This document shows positions 9,262 through 21,655 of a stretch of 64,000 bases of DNA, one piece after another. Both the position numbers and the translations under genes were made by a program. The stretch covers positions 46,863,335-46,927,334 of the forward strand of contig OX352762.1 in NCBI GenBank assembly GCA_947095585.1. The letters are read 5' to 3'. How positions within the stretch are numbered: the stretch's first letter is position 1; every line of letters starts with the position of its first letter. The notes beneath the pieces are model-generated. The model had not been told where the DNA came from. It worked only from the letters and a program-made list of their open reading frames with translations, and did no database searches. The stretch comes from Nephrocerus scutellatus. Lineage: Eukaryota > Arthropoda > Insecta > Diptera > Pipunculidae.

Positions 9262-9632
9262 GATGACTTGGACAAATTTCAGCCGATTTGTATCATATAT
9301 TCGGTCAAAGTTAGTATAATAATACCACCAATAAGTTTGTGTATAACTAACATGAATCATGGGAAACTTTCGGGTACCTCCCGAACAAAACTTCGTTTCG
9401 TTCGTGAGAAACACGTGGTGCAATTAAACAACAACAATTATTTCATAGTGACACGTGTCGAATTGGACAAATTTTGTGATTATTCTGTGAAAATTTTGCG
9501 AAATAGAATTTTAGTGATTAAAAATAATGAAATTATTGTTAGTGAATATTTTTCAGGTGAAATATCGATTCAATATGGCAATCTGTTGTTAACTTTTTGT
9601 TTGTAGGCATAATTTAATTTTGACTGAAAATT
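9262..9632 (+). other. Leader of the Helitron remnant, function unknown
   Basis: This conserved 370 bp comes before the Helitron N-terminal frame in U1, U2, U4, U5 and U6. A 112-codon frame (9268-9606) exists here and in U2, but a one-base loss breaks it in U4 and U5, and its product resembles nothing I know. A hairpin TTCGGGTACCTCCCGAA lies at 9369-9385. A splice-acceptor-like ttttttgtttgtag precedes 9607. It may be the 5' UTR of the old Helitron. Confidence 0.4.
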
Positions 9633-9956
9633 TTGCCACGGAAAAAAAGATGTATTGGAAGAGTTACGGCGAGCTTAAAGAGGATGAAAGCCTCGAGAGC
9701 TGCGGAAGCACCTGAACAGCGTGACGAAAGCCTTGAAAACAATCGAACCAGAAGTTGGTCTTTAAGAGCTGCCGAAACACCTGAAGCACGTGACTCACGA
9801 CTTGAAAACAATCGAAACAGAACTTTTTCTTCAAGAGCTGCTGAAACACATGTACAGCGTGACACACGACTTCAAAACTATTGCCTACGATATCTTGAAA
9901 CTAAATCACTCGCCGTAGAAGAACAAAGGACGGTTACGGAAAGTGCACGAAAGTAA
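9633..9956 (+). pseudogene. Helitron N-terminal repeat region, U1
   Basis: This 107-codon frame starts MPRKKRCIGRV and then has three ~22-residue repeats of the form RAAETPEARDSRLENNRNR. Arg/Glu-rich repeats of this kind stand at the N-terminus of insect Helitron Rep-helicases. The frame stops at 9956, where the old protein should go on into the Helitron-like N domain at about 10140. U1 and U2 have lost 21 bp near the end (VTESARK in place of VTQEFREMAESARK in U4-U6). The frame is open in all copies while its neighbours are broken, though copies show amino-acid changes. Confidence 0.65.
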
Positions 9957-12493
9957 CGAAGCAGCATTTCTTGAAAAAAAAAATTGGATTAATGAACATT
10001 GTGTACAAACATTGCTTTTCGCTTGACTTTGCAGAAGAATAAAGTGGAAATAGTACTGATGAGTATACACGATATTGCCAGAAGGGCCAAGTTAAATTAT
10101 CTTCACTTGATAATTTTCCCGGGTATTTAGAAAATCTTTTGACCAATGCTCTGCCAGAAAAAAAACAAATTTATGAAATCTATACGATCGTACAATAGTT
10201 TATTTGCGTTTGCTTCGACTGAAGCTAACCTTAAGCCACCTCAAGGAAACGGTCCGTATTGCTTTCGCGTATGCGGACAAATAGTTCATCGAATTGGAAC
10301 AGTGCATCCTGAAAGAAATGAAGCCAGAAAATTTACCCAGATATTGCGTGTTGGACCCTGATGATGCAGTCTACAAACGAATAACCTTACGCATATGTTC
10401 GCGCAGAGAAACGAACTTAAATGGATCCGAAACAATCAACCGGCATTGAGAGCAGATAGTTATAAAGCTTTAATGGAATATATAAATCGTGACGCAGGCT
10501 CTGAAAACAAGCAGGTTGAAAAATCCCTAATGTTGCCATCTAGCTTCCTGGATAGCCCCTGCAATATGCAACAGCATTACAATATGGATCTTTTTGTCAC
10601 CATGATCTGCAATCTGAAATGGAAATAAATCGTGAAAAATCTTAAGCCCTGGCAAAAAGTAGAACATCGGCCAAACTTGGTAGCTAGAGTTCTTCGGCTC
10701 AAGTTAAATAATTTGATAGCGGAAATTGTGAAAATGTCTCTTTTTTGGACTGTGAAGGCAATCGTTCATGGAATAGGATTTCACATGCTCACATTTTAAT
10801 AGCTCTGGATGATGATTTTAAATTACGAACGAAGGAAAATTGACAAAATTGTTAATGCTGAAGTTCCTGACCATGAGTTATTGCCCAATCTTTCTGAAAT
10901 CATTGTTAGATATATGATCCATGCACCATCTGGCAACCGCAATCCAAACAGTCCATGCGTGGTGCAAGGGAAATGTTCCAAAAGTTATCCAAAACAATTT
11001 CAATATGTTACATTGGCGACTGTCAACGGTACATGTACGGATACCATGTACAAAAGAAGAGAAACAGACGAAATAGAAATTTTTTTTGGTATCCAAAAAA
11101 AGTAATCTTGATGAATCTTTAATGCATGGGTTTCGCGCTACATCATTACTCCGGAAGCCATTTGTAGAATTTTTTGTTTCGCAATTCATGGTCAAAGTCA
11201 TACCATATACCGAATGCCAGTTCTTTTGCAAGAAGAGTAGAGCGTTTGCTTCCACGTAGAATACGAATAACCTTACGCATATGTTCGCGCAGAGAAACGA
11301 ACTTAAATGGATCCGAAACAACCAACCGGCATTGAGAGCAGATAGTTATAAAGCTTTAATGGAATATATAAATCGTGACGCAGGCTCTGAAAACAAGCAG
11401 GTTGAAAAATCCCTAATGTTGCCATCTAGCTTCCTGGATAGCCCCTGCAATATGCAACAGCATTACAATATGGATCTTTTTGTCACCATGATCTGCAATC
11501 TGAAATGGAAATAAATCGTGAAAAATCTTAAGCCCTGGCAAAAAGTAGAACATCGGCCAAACTTGGTAGCTAGAGTTCTTCGGCTCAAGTTAAATAATTT
11601 GATAGCGGAAATTGTGAAAATGTCTCTTTTTTGGACTGTGAAGGCAATCGTTCATGGAATAGGATTTCACATGCTCACATTTTAATAGCTCTGGATGATG
11701 ATTTTAAATTACGAACGAAGGAAAATTGACAAAATTGTTAATGCTGAAGTTCCTGACCATGAGTTATTGCCCAATCTTTCTGAAATCATTGTTAGATATA
11801 TGATCCATGCACCATCTGGCAACCGCAATCCAAACAGTCCATGCGTGGTGCAAGGGAAATGTTCCAAAAGTTATCCAAAACAATTTCAATATGTTACATT
11901 GGCGACTGTCAACGGTACATGTACGGATACCATGTACAAAAGAAGAGAAACAGACGAAATAGAAATTTTTTTTGGTATCCAAAAAAAGTAATCTTGATGA
12001 ATCTTTAATGCATGGGTTTCGCGCTACATCATTACTCCGGAAGCCATTTGTAGAATTTTTTGTTTCGCAATTCATGTTCAAAGTCATACCATATACCGAA
12101 TGCCAGTTCTTTTGCAAGAAGAGTAGAGCGTTTGCTTCCACGTAGAATATACTCCTTTCAGCAGACCGTGCCACTTAGAGAGATACAAAACTTATTGCTT
12201 GGTTTAAACTCAACCAAAATGATCCAGATGCAAACCAGTGAAAATATTGGAAAATACCCGTTCAATATGATACGATACGACAAAACACTGTTTGGAAAAA
12301 GCGACAACGTGGTGGCAATAAAATAATTGGACGGATTTATACTGTTAGCATCAAGGATTCTGAAAGATTTTATCTTAGACTCTTGCTTCAACAGGAGATG
12401 GGAGCTAAATCATTTGAAGACATTAGAACGATTGCAGTAACATTTTTACTTATAATGTTGTTTATAAAGAAATGTTTGATTAATGAATTGTAA
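9957..12493 (+). pseudogene. Helitron-like N domain and Rep remnant, U1
   Basis: Pieces in order: 10146-10361 (FAFASTEANLKPPQGNGPYC, FRVCGQIVHRIGTVHPE), 10395-10628 (PSSFLDSPCNMQQHYNMD) and LVARVLRLKLNNLIAEIVK in another frame. Next come the HUH motif HAH at 10784-10792 and the block GNRNPNSPCVVQGKCSKSYP at 10809-11105. After an 886-bp duplication the series repeats and ends in GRIYTVSIKDSERFYLRLL and KSFEDIRTI, stop at 12493. These are successive parts of the Helitron-like N and Rep domains. The tyrosine motif expected between FGIQKK and the SHTIYRVPV block is missing, as is the helicase. Confidence 0.8.
10378..12149 (+). repeat. 886-bp tandem duplication inside U1
   Basis: Copies 10378-11263 and 11264-12149 are almost identical. 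The junction joins cttccacgtagaata to cgaataaccttacg. The short shared string gaata suggests microhomology-mediated joining or slippage. The duplication doubles the HUH block (second HAH at 11670-11678). No other unit has it. Confidence 0.9.
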
Positions 12494-12674
12494 AGTTTAA
12501 TTTTATTGCATATCAATATACCTTACATTTTCACTTCAAACCGAATTATTTTATTTTTAATAAAGAATACTTTCTTATACTTTCTTTGGTATGTTTTTTA
12601 CATATTAAAAGATCGATTACTTTTTAAGCAAAAGTAACCCTTAATTGTGCCATAGCCAGAAAAAGGGTGCGTGC

Positions 12675-12964
12675 GATACGGTCATAAGGGACTGGAATTT
12701 CAAGAACTAAGCCATTTCTCAAGCGATTTCTATGAAATTTGGTATATAGAACTAAGATACGACCATAAGAGTTGGGATACGGTCATTAGGGAATGGAATT
12801 TCGGCAACTAAGACATTTCTCAAGCGATTTCTTTAAATGTCGGTATATAGGACTAAGATGCGACTATAAGACTGGACTATGGAAATTCTGGGATACAGTC
12901 ATTAGGGACTGGAATTTCGGGAACTAAACCATTTCTCAAGGAATTTCATAGAAATTCGGTATAC
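12675..12964 (+). repeat. Short minisatellite block, U1
   Basis: Same three-copy block as 3529-3818, at a constant distance from the Rep stop (about 182 bp). Confidence 0.8.
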
Positions 12965-13540
12965 CGGGTGATTTTGTTAATCTGAAACTTTCAAATATCT
13001 TGGAAAACAAACTCTCTACGAAAAAAATATCCAAAATCAAAATTTAATCATCCCGTGGGAAAATACATTAGTGCTAAAATTAGTAGCTTCTTAACGCTCT
13101 CTTTCAAATTGGATAAAGGTTTCGATGTTTTATTGTAATATTTAGCTTGAGGCTGCTTTTTATTTTATGTGCGTCATCCGAGCTTAATTCATGTGGCTTC
13201 AAATTCTTTGTCTTTGAAAGTTGTGGTATTATACTGCAATATTCGGTATTAGAAAGTATCTTCCTTTTCCTTTTCTCAACATTTTTCAAGTATTGCCACA
13301 ACTTTTCTGCTAGTCCAATGCTCTGAGGATGTCGTGGGCTTGGAGATATTAGTTTGAAGTTAAAGTCTTATGCCAGTTCCCTAACTTTCGGCTATTGAAG
13401 GGACTGTTATCCGATCAAATCTCTAGTGAAACACCCAACATGGCAAATAACCGAGAAGTAAAAATCTTTATCATGTGATCAACTGACTTATCCCGAAGCC
13501 TCTCAATACACAACCAGTTGGAATATTCATCAATTATAAA
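12965..13540 (-). pseudogene. Gypsy integrase fragment, U1
   Basis: Same remnant as in U0, with DEYSNWLCIERLRDKSVDHM at its N-terminal side and the 73-bp deletion that groups it with U0 and U3. The frame is open from 13669 (in the small Helitron) to 13415 and then broken. Confidence 0.75.
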
Positions 13541-14126
13541 TATATATATAAAATAGAAAAATTTATTTGTATATATATAAATATATATATATATATGTAT
13601 ATATATATGTATTAGTGCCTTACTAGCTCTGGAACGCCTTGACCAATTGCAGCCAAACTTGGTATACATATTACTTATTATGTGGAATCAAACATAGGTG
13701 GTGGGGGGGTAGCAGGTTTTTTGGCTGGGGGAGGCGTGGCAGGTGATTTTAGTGTCAGACCCACCGTTTTCGGTACCGTAGTACACTCCTATGGTGGGTG
13801 GGTGACCGATATTAGTGTTGATTCTATGGTTTTCGGGGTCGCTGAGTTGAATGGTGATGGTAAGACAGCTCTAGGGGGATGGGGTCAATAACGGGGGGGG
13901 GTGGTCACCGATATTAGTGTCGATTCTATGGTTTTCGGGGTCGCTGAGTTGAATGGTGATGGTAAGACAGCGCCAGGGGAATGGTGTCGAAACGGAAAGT
14001 TTTTAGGACCGCTGGGATAAATAGTTATAGTAAGACACCTCTTTGCGGATGGGGTCTGGGGGGGACTGTTTGGAGGCGATATTAGCGTCAAATTTTACAC
14101 CCGTGCAACGCCGGGAACTCAACTAG
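13541..14126 (+). mobile_element. Small non-autonomous Helitron, U1
   Basis: Ends CTAG at 14123-14126 after the CCCG/CGGG hairpin, with T next. The G-run between its inner repeats is shorter than in U0 (eight G then TGG). The TA run at its left end is longer. Confidence 0.7.
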
Positions 14127-14127
14127 T

Positions 14128-14832
14128 TATAAATAAGTATGACACGCCACCATGTTCAAATATGTCCAGGGAAAGATTTTCCCATGTAAAACTAGGTGAC
14201 TCATGAGCCAGCAGTAATTATGTTAACCTATTTTATTTGAAGACCCTGGTACTTTAATAGAAACATAAACAAGCGATCTGGCCTAGCAGTCTTAATTAAG
14301 TTCTCAAGTGGCCTGTGATCTGTCTGAAACACCATATCACGGCCATAGAAGAGTTCCATGCAACGGCAGTAATTAGAAGTTCCTTCTCAATCACAGCCTA
14401 CTTTTGCTCACTTGCAGACAATCTTCGTGAAGCAAATGTTGCCGGTTGTCCTCAATGTAGCTTATTTATGTTGAACTCAACAAAACTAACCCTTGTTCAT
14501 TCTAGAACCTTCATAAGTATTTGATCATGTTCGTCATACTCTTTGGTCGACACGAACAGATCTTTAAAATATATTTCCACCCCAGGAATGTTTCCAAAAA
14601 TCTGAACCACTTTTCGCAGGTCAGGAGCACAACTAATGCCGAAGGGAAGTCTATGCCACCTATAGCGTCAAAAGGGAGTAATAAACGTAGTCAAATCTGC
14701 ACTCTCATCATCCAACACCAACTGCCAGAATCCATTTTTTAAGTCCACTACTGTAAAAACTGATGTCTGTCGGTCGGCTAGTAATGTACTCAGCAGCTGG
14801 AATTGCAAAACGTAGGCGGCAAATACATGCGT
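14128..14832 (-). pseudogene. Gypsy RNase H and RT fragment, U1, RT cut short
   Basis: Same order as U0, but RT is cut at 14832, where caaatacatgcgt meets the LINE tail acatgtacagaaatccc. About 240 bp of RT and LINE tail kept in U0 is therefore lost. The shared string acatg at the join suggests microhomology deletion. Confidence 0.75.
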
Positions 14833-15696
14833 ACATGTACAGAAATCCCAAATGTCAATCTGGTAGACGGTAAATAAAGACCAAACCTAAATATAGGTTT
14901 ATAGGTAAATAGGTTTAAAAAAAAAACAACCCATAAAAATTAAAAATGTTCATGTAAATTCTCTAATAGGGGATACATATGTGTGCAAATTTTGAACCGG
15001 GTTAATTTGGAAAAAATTAATATTATTATTCAAAAAATATTCTAACCGGAGATACACATGTATGGGGAAAAAATTAAAATCAAAAAACTTAAAAATGTTT
15101 ACAAAAAAGTTATGCACCATCTTTGTTTTTATAAAATAAAAGTCTTATCTTACTAACTAACTATACGTACAAATAAACATACGACCATATACAAATAAAC
15201 ATACGACCTATGTAGGTTTTAAAAAAAAACAACCCATAAAAATTAAAAATGTTCATGTAAATTCTCTAATAGGGGATACATATGTGTGCAAATTTTGAAC
15301 CTGGTTAATTTGGTAAAAATTAATATTATTTTTCAAAAACTATTCTCGCCGGAGATACACATGTGTAAAAAAAATTGTATGGGGAAAAAATTAAAATCAA
15401 AAACTCAAAAAATTTTACAAAATAGTTCTGTCTATCGGAGATACACATATGTTTAAGATATAAAGTAAATCGGGCTTAGTTTTTTAAAAAAATGTATGGC
15501 CCCGCCCCCGGCCCTCAAGGCCCATTCTCTCCAAAAACTTTACAAAAACGTTTGTCCATTGGGATAAACATATGATTAAAATTTGAAGAAAATCGGGCTA
15601 ATTTTTAAAAAATCTATACGGGCCCTCGGGCCTCAGGGCCCATTCGCTCAAAAATTGTCCAAAATGTTTTGTCTATCAGAGATACATGTGTATAAA
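14833..15696 (+). repeat. LINE tail and AT-rich repeat between U1 and U2
   Basis: Counterpart of 7100-8040. It carries both ~290-bp copies and the GC-rich inserts (near 15500 and 15620) but skips the last ~110 bp, joining tgtataaatttt directly to the minisatellite. Confidence 0.7.
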
Positions 15697-16464
15697 TTTT
15701 ATGTACTAAGCGATTTGCATGAAATTCGTTATATAGGCCTGAGATGCGACTATAAGACTTGTTCCTATGGAAATTCTAGAATACGGCCATTAGGCAGTGG
15801 AATTTCAGGAACTAAGCCAAACAAACATGGAAATTCTGGGACACGGTCATTTGGGTCTGGAATTTTGTGAACTAAGCCATTTCTTAAGCGATTTGCATGA
15901 AATTCGGTATGTAGGCCCAAGATGGGGCTATAAGCCTTGTTTCTATGGAAATTCTGGAATATGGTCATTAGGGTCTGGAATTTCGGGAACTAAGCCATTT
16001 CTTTAGCGATTTGCATAAAATTCGTTATGTAGGACTAAGTTGCGACTGTAAGACCTGTTCCTACGGAAATTCTGGGTTACGGTCATTAAGGTCTGGAATT
16101 TTGGGAACTAAGCCATTTCTCAAGCGATTTCTATGAAATTCGGTTTATAGGACTAAGATATGCGACTATAAGGCTTGTTCCTATAGAAATTCTGGGATAC
16201 GGTCAGTATCCCAATTTCAGGAACTAAGCCATTTCTCAAAAAAACATGGAAATTATGGGATACGGTGATTAGGGATTGGAATTTTTGGAACTAAGTCATT
16301 TCTCAAGCGAGATCTATGAAATTCAGTATGTACATAGGACTAAGATAATGCGCCTTTATGACTTGTTCATATGGAAATTCTTGGTTACGGTCAGTCACTA
16401 GAACTGGAATTTTGGGAACTAAGCCATTTCTCAAGCGATTTCTATGAAATGCGGTATCTATATT
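15697..16464 (+). repeat. Long minisatellite block before U2
   Basis: Same 118-bp family and almost the same copy-by-copy variants as 8100-8873, including the 60-bp short copy. The whole block was therefore copied with the unit and did not expand separately. Confidence 0.85.
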
Positions 16465-16568
16465 ACTAAGAGACAACATCATGTATGTATGTATGTCATG
16501 AAAATTTTACCACGCATGATTAGCATGCCGAAGACAAATCTTAGAAACGTTTTTTAAATTTTCGGGTT

Positions 16569-16855
16569 TTTTCAAGATAATAAATAATTATATTCGGCGC
16601 GACAGACCGCTGCGGTCCAAGGCCTAGCTTCTAGTGACCATTTCTGTTTTGCATGTATATTTCTGGACACAAATGGAAGGGATCTACAATTTAAGGCCGG
16701 ATCCGAACGGCGAATTGAGAAGCTTTCCGTGACAAGTTGTCACCCATTCGCGAGAGGTGGGACACCGTGAAAAATACTTTTTTGTGTCACTGAGATTATA
16801 ACCACGAACCCCTACTCAGTAGCCATGCGCTTTTCCACTGAGCCACGGCGCCCAT
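16569..16855 (-). mobile_element. tRNA-derived SINE, U2
   Basis: Copy of the U1 SINE, 7,594 bp away (B box at 16810-16800). It shares the decayed B box, so it is a passenger of the unit and not a new insertion. Confidence 0.65.
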
Positions 16856-17226
16856 GATGACTTGGACAAATTTCAGCCGATTTGTATCATATATTCAGTC
16901 AAAGTTAGTATAATAATACCACCAATAAGTTTGTGTATAACTAACATGAATCATGGGAAACTTTTGGGTACCTCCCGAACAAAACTTCGTTTCGTTCGTG
17001 AGAAACACGTGGTGCAATTAAACAACAACAATTATTTCATAGTGACACGTGTCGAATTGGACAAATTTTGTGATTATTCTGTGAAAATTTTGCGAAATAG
17101 AATTTTAGTGATTAAAAATAATGAAATTATTGTTAGTGAATATTTTTCAGGTGAAATATCGATTCAATGTGGCAATCTGTTGTTAACTTTTTGTTTGTAG
17201 GCATAATTTAATTTTGACTGACAATT

Positions 17227-19202
17227 TTGCCACGGAAAAAAAGATGTATTGGAAGAGTTACGGCGAGCTTAAAGAGGATGAAAGCCTCGAGAGCTGCGGA
17301 AGCACCTGAACAGCGTGACGAAAGCCTTGAAAACAATCGAACCAGAAGTTGGTCTTTAAGAGCTGCCGAAACACCTGAAGCACGTGACTCACGACTTGAA
17401 AACAATCGAAACAGAACTTTTTCTTTAAGAGCTGCTGAAACACCTGTACAGCGTGACACACGACTTCAAAACTATTGCCTACGATATCTTGAAACTAAAT
17501 CACTCGCCGTAGAAGAACAAAGGACGGTTACGGAAAGTGCACGAAAGTAACGAAGCAGCATTTCTTGAAAAAAAAAAATTGGATTAATGAACATTGTGTA
17601 CAAACATTGCTTTTCGCTTGACTTTGCAGAAGAATAAAGTGGAAATAGTAATGATGAGTATACACGATATTGCCAGAAGGGCCAAGTTAAATTATCTTCA
17701 CTTGATAATTATCCCGGGTATTTAGAAAATCTTTTGACCAATGCTCTGCCAGAAAAAAAACAAATTTATGAAATCTATACGATCGTACAATAGTTTATTT
17801 GCGTTTGCTTCGACTGAAGCTAACATTAAGCCACCTCAAGGAAACGGTCCATATTGCTTTCGCGTATGCGGACAAATAGTTCATCGAATTGGAACAGTGC
17901 ATCCTGAAAGAAATGAAGCCAGAAAATTTACCCAGAAATTGCGTGTTGGACCCTGATGATGCAGTCTACAAACGAATAACCTTACGCATATGTTCGCGCA
18001 GAGAAACGAACTTAAATGGATCCGAAACAATCAACCGGCATTGAGAGCAGATAGTTATAAAGCTTTAATGGAATATATAAATCGTGACGCAGGCTCTGAA
18101 AACAAGCAGGTTGAAAAATCCCTAATGTTGCCATCTAGCTTCCTGGATAGCCCCTGCAATATGCAACAGCATTACAATATGGATCTTTTTGTCACCATGA
18201 GCTGCAATCTGAAATGGAAATAAATCGTGAAAAATCTTAAGCCCTGGCAAAAAGTAGAACATCGGCCAAACTTGGTAGCTAGAGTTTTTCGGCTCAAGTT
18301 AAATAATTTGATAGCGGAAATTGTGAAAATGTCTCTTTTTTGGACTGTGAAGGCAATCGTTCATGGAATAGGATTTCACATGCTCACATTTTAATAGCTC
18401 TGGATGATGATTTTAAATTACGAACGAAGGAAAATTGACAAAATTGTTAATGCTGAAGTTCCTGACCATGAGTTATTGCCCAATCTTTCTGAAATCATTG
18501 TTAGATATATGATCCATGCACCATCTGGCAACCGCAATCCAAACAGTCCATGCGTGGTGCAAGGGAAATGTTCCAAAAGTTTTCCAAAACAATTTCAATA
18601 TGTTACATTGGCGACTGTCAACGGTACATGTACGGATACCATGTACAAAAGAAGAGAAACAGACGAAATAGAAATTTTTTTTGGTATCCAAAAAAAGTAA
18701 TCTTGATGAATCTTTAATGCATGGGTTTCGCGCTACATCATTACTCCGGAAGCCATTTGTAGAATTTTTTGTTTCGCAATTCATGGTCAAAGTCATACCA
18801 TATACCGAATGCCAGTTCTTTTGCAAGAAGAGTAGAGCGTTTGCTTCCACGTAGAATATACTCCTTTCAGCAGACCGTGCCACTTAGAGAGATACAAAAC
18901 TTATTGCTTGGTTTAAACTCAACCAAAATGATCCAGATGCAAACCAGTGAAAATATTGGAAAATACCCGTTCAATATGATACGATACGACAAAACACTGT
19001 TTGGAAAAAGCGACAACGTGGTGGCAATAAAATAATTGGACGGATTTATACTGTTAGCATCAAGGATTCTGAAAGATTTTATCTTAGACTCTTGCTTCAA
19101 CAGGAGATGGGAGCTAAATCATTTGAAGACATTAGAACGATTGCAGTAACATTTTTACTTATAATGTTGTTTATAAAGAAATGTTTGATTAATGAATTGT
19201 AA
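17227..19202 (+). pseudogene. Helitron N-terminus and Rep remnant, U2
   Basis: N-terminal repeat frame 17227-17550, Helitron-like N pieces from 17741 and 17990, HUH motif at 18379-18387, PNSPCVVQGKCSKSFP block at 18404-18700, and Rep end with stop near 19202. It is the simplest version of the gene, without the U1 or U4 duplications, and the best reference for the unit. It has the same 21-bp loss as U1. Rep tyrosines and helicase are missing here too. Confidence 0.8.
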
Positions 19203-19383
19203 AGTTTAATTTTATTGCATATCAATATACCTTACATTTTCACTTCAAACCGAATTATTTTATTTTTAATAAAGAATACTTTCTTATACTTTCTTTGGTA
19301 TGTTTTTTACATATTAAATGATCGATTACTTTTTAAACAAAAGTAACCCTTAATTGTGCCATAGCCAGAAAAAGGGTGCGTGC

Positions 19384-19673
19384 GATACGGTCATAAGGGA
19401 CTGGAATTTCAAGAACTAAGCCATTTCTCAAGCGATTTCTATGAAATTTGGTATATAGAACTAAGATACGACCATAAGAGTTGGGATACGGTCATTAGGG
19501 AATGGAATTTCGGCAACTAAGACATTTCTAAAGCGATTTCTTTAAATGTCGGTATATAGGACTAAGATGCGACTATAAGACTGGACTATGGAAATTCTGG
19601 GATACAGTCATTAGGGACTGGAATTTCGGGAACTAAACCATTTCTCAAGGAATTTCAATGAAATTCGGTATAC
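19384..19673 (+). repeat. Short minisatellite block, U2
   Basis: Same block as in the other units, with small differences near its right end (caatgaaattcgg in place of catagaaattcgg). Confidence 0.8.
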
Positions 19674-20263
19674 CGGGTGATTTTGTTAATCTGAAACTTT
19701 CAAATATCTCGGAAAATAAACTCTCTACGAAAAAAATATCCAAAATCAAAATTTAATCATCCCGTGGGAAAATACATTAGTGCTAAAATTAGTAGCTTCT
19801 TAACGCTCTCTTTCAAATTGGATAAAGGTTTTGATGTTTTATTGTAATATTTAGCTTGAGGCTGCTTTTTATTTTATGTGCGGCATCCGAGCTTAATTCA
19901 TGTGGTTTCAAATTCTTTGTCGTTGTTGGAATTTTTGTTTTGATTTCTCTACCCAATGAAAGTTGAGCAAGTGACAGCAACATATTAGCCCACGTTGTGG
20001 TATTATACTGCAATATTCGGTATTAGAAATCATCTTCCTTTTCCTTTTCTTAACATTTTTCAAGTATTGCCACAACTTTTCTGCTAGTCCAATGCTCTGA
20101 GGATATCGTGGGCTTGGAGATATCAGTTTGAAGTTAAAGTCTTATGCCAGTTCCCTAACTTTCGGCTATTGGAGGGACTGTTATCCGATCAAATCTCTAG
20201 TGAAACACCCAACATGGCAAATAACCGAGAAGTAAAGATCTTTATCATGTGATCAACTGACTT
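19674..20263 (-). pseudogene. Gypsy integrase fragment, U2, truncated
   Basis: Keeps the 73-bp piece lost in U0, U1 and U3, which reads SLAQLSLGREIKTKIPTTTK, a typical segment after the integrase catalytic core. The unit is cut at 20263 within the sequence gatcaactgactt, so the first catalytic aspartate, small Helitron and RT are missing. Unrelated DNA follows. Confidence 0.75.
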
Positions 20264-21330
20264 GAACAAAAAACATAAAAAAATTAAAAATAAATAGAAA
20301 TAAAAATAAAATTAATATAGATTTAGTGAAGATTCCGGCCCACGCGGGCACACAGAAACTGAGATCCGCGCAAAATTTCAGCTCCCTTTTATTACGATTT
20401 TTTAAATATACTGGACTATTGAGATCACTATCAAAAATCATTGTTTTTTTTATAAATCTACTACAACCGTAGAAGCAACTACCTACATGTGCTGAAAATC
20501 GATTGTGCATGTAACAAGCCAAAATGTAACTTTAAGCCATGCTCATTTATTTAGTACTCGATTTTTGAGCATCAGACTTAGAAATGATGCTGTAGTTTTG
20601 ATGTTAGCCCAAGAAAGATACACGCTCAAAATTACCTAATAATTTGTTACTGGATATACAGTGACTTCACCTCCCATCCCCATTAACAAAATTTTTCTCA
20701 CTAATTAGCTGAAACTCTTTTTTTAAAGTTTAAAAAAGTAAATGTAAAAAAAAACTTTTATGTATACATAGAAACACGCCACAAAATCCTTTAATATTTG
20801 GTAATAATCGCAAAAATATCTGTTTTTGAGGTCGGGGCTATTTCAAAGAATTTTCTTTTTTCTACGCTTCACACGCGCCACACGCCGTAAACGCAGAATA
20901 TAAAAAATGCTGTTTTGGACTTAGACACTCACAAAATTTCAGCTCTCTGTGTTGTGTGAAAGGTGGTTAAAAAGTACCTGAAATTAATCGAAAATACAGA
21001 CAAAAAACGGTCAAGTTAAATAAATTTTTTTTAAATGATTTGGGACGAAAAATGTCACATTCAAAGATCTTAACTCGGTTCTATTGGTATTTTTTCCCTG
21101 CAAAGAAAACAAAAACAATTGTTATGTGACAGTTGAAGTTGGTGTGCCTACTGAATACTTCATATATTTAATACTATCTGAGTGCCCGGCGTGGAGGTGT
21201 TGCACAGTTGTATAATTTGACAAAATTTGAAATTCTAGAAAGTCTAGATGTTAAAGCAGTAGATCCCACACCACAAACTTTTCAAATAATATAAATATGT
21301 ATTCATAATGTATATTCATAATAAGCCACG
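20264..21330. other. Unassigned AT-rich DNA
   Basis: No gene or element is recognised. The phrase cacaaaatttcagctc occurs twice in similar form (near 20369 and 20932), and acacgccacaaaat at 20774 also occurs reversed near 59485, so part may be an uncatalogued repeat. The open frames here are short and of low complexity. Confidence 0.5.
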
Positions 21331-21655
21331 TGCGCAGTCCAACTGGAGAATATAAAAGTAACGCACATAATGCTACATACAACAAATGCGCAGTGCTACT
21401 GGATAATATAAGAATGACGCATTTTCTGAACAACATGTTTACGACACGATCAAGGTCCGCCAGATGTTCAATTGCGCATATTCTAACATGAACGCATTCT
21501 AAATCAACATGTTTACGTCTTTCCAAACTCAAGGACACGATCAAGGTCCGCCAGATGTTCAATTGCGCATGTTCTAACATGAACGCTTTTTAAATCAACA
21601 TGTTTACTTCATAAATTCAAGGACACGATCAAAGTCCGAAAGCTTATACAGAAGT
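21331..21655 (+). repeat. Two short tandem-repeat sets (56 bp, then ~90 bp)
   Basis: The 56-bp unit starting tgcgcagt occurs at 21331 and 21387, each with a TATA-like aatataa. The second unit, starting gacacgatcaaggtccgcc, occurs at 21443, 21534 and 21622 (spacing 91 and 88 bp) and includes aacatgaacgc and aatcaacatgtttac. Together they could be the promoter part of an LTR that continues into 26481, but that is inference. Confidence 0.6.

Noticed and set aside
9202..9262. tRNA gene on the minus strand
   Set aside because: The A box is good but the B box and acceptor stem are decayed, and it is fused to a SINE body in every unit.
9268..9606. 112-codon frame before the Helitron N-terminus
   Set aside because: Not a convincing gene: broken by a one-base loss in U4 and U5 and shifted at its end in U6. 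Described as leader instead.
11764..12174. 136-147-codon minus-strand frames repeated in every unit (also 2618, 10878, 18473, 29816, 36197, 41577, 48522)
   Set aside because: They lie opposite the Rep block with HAPSGNRNPNSPC, which matches Helitron Rep on the plus strand. The reverse frames recur only because the unit does.
20253..20522. 89-codon minus-strand frame with a hydrophobic end
   Set aside because: The hydrophobic end comes from a low-complexity A/T run; no start context, homology or repeat support.
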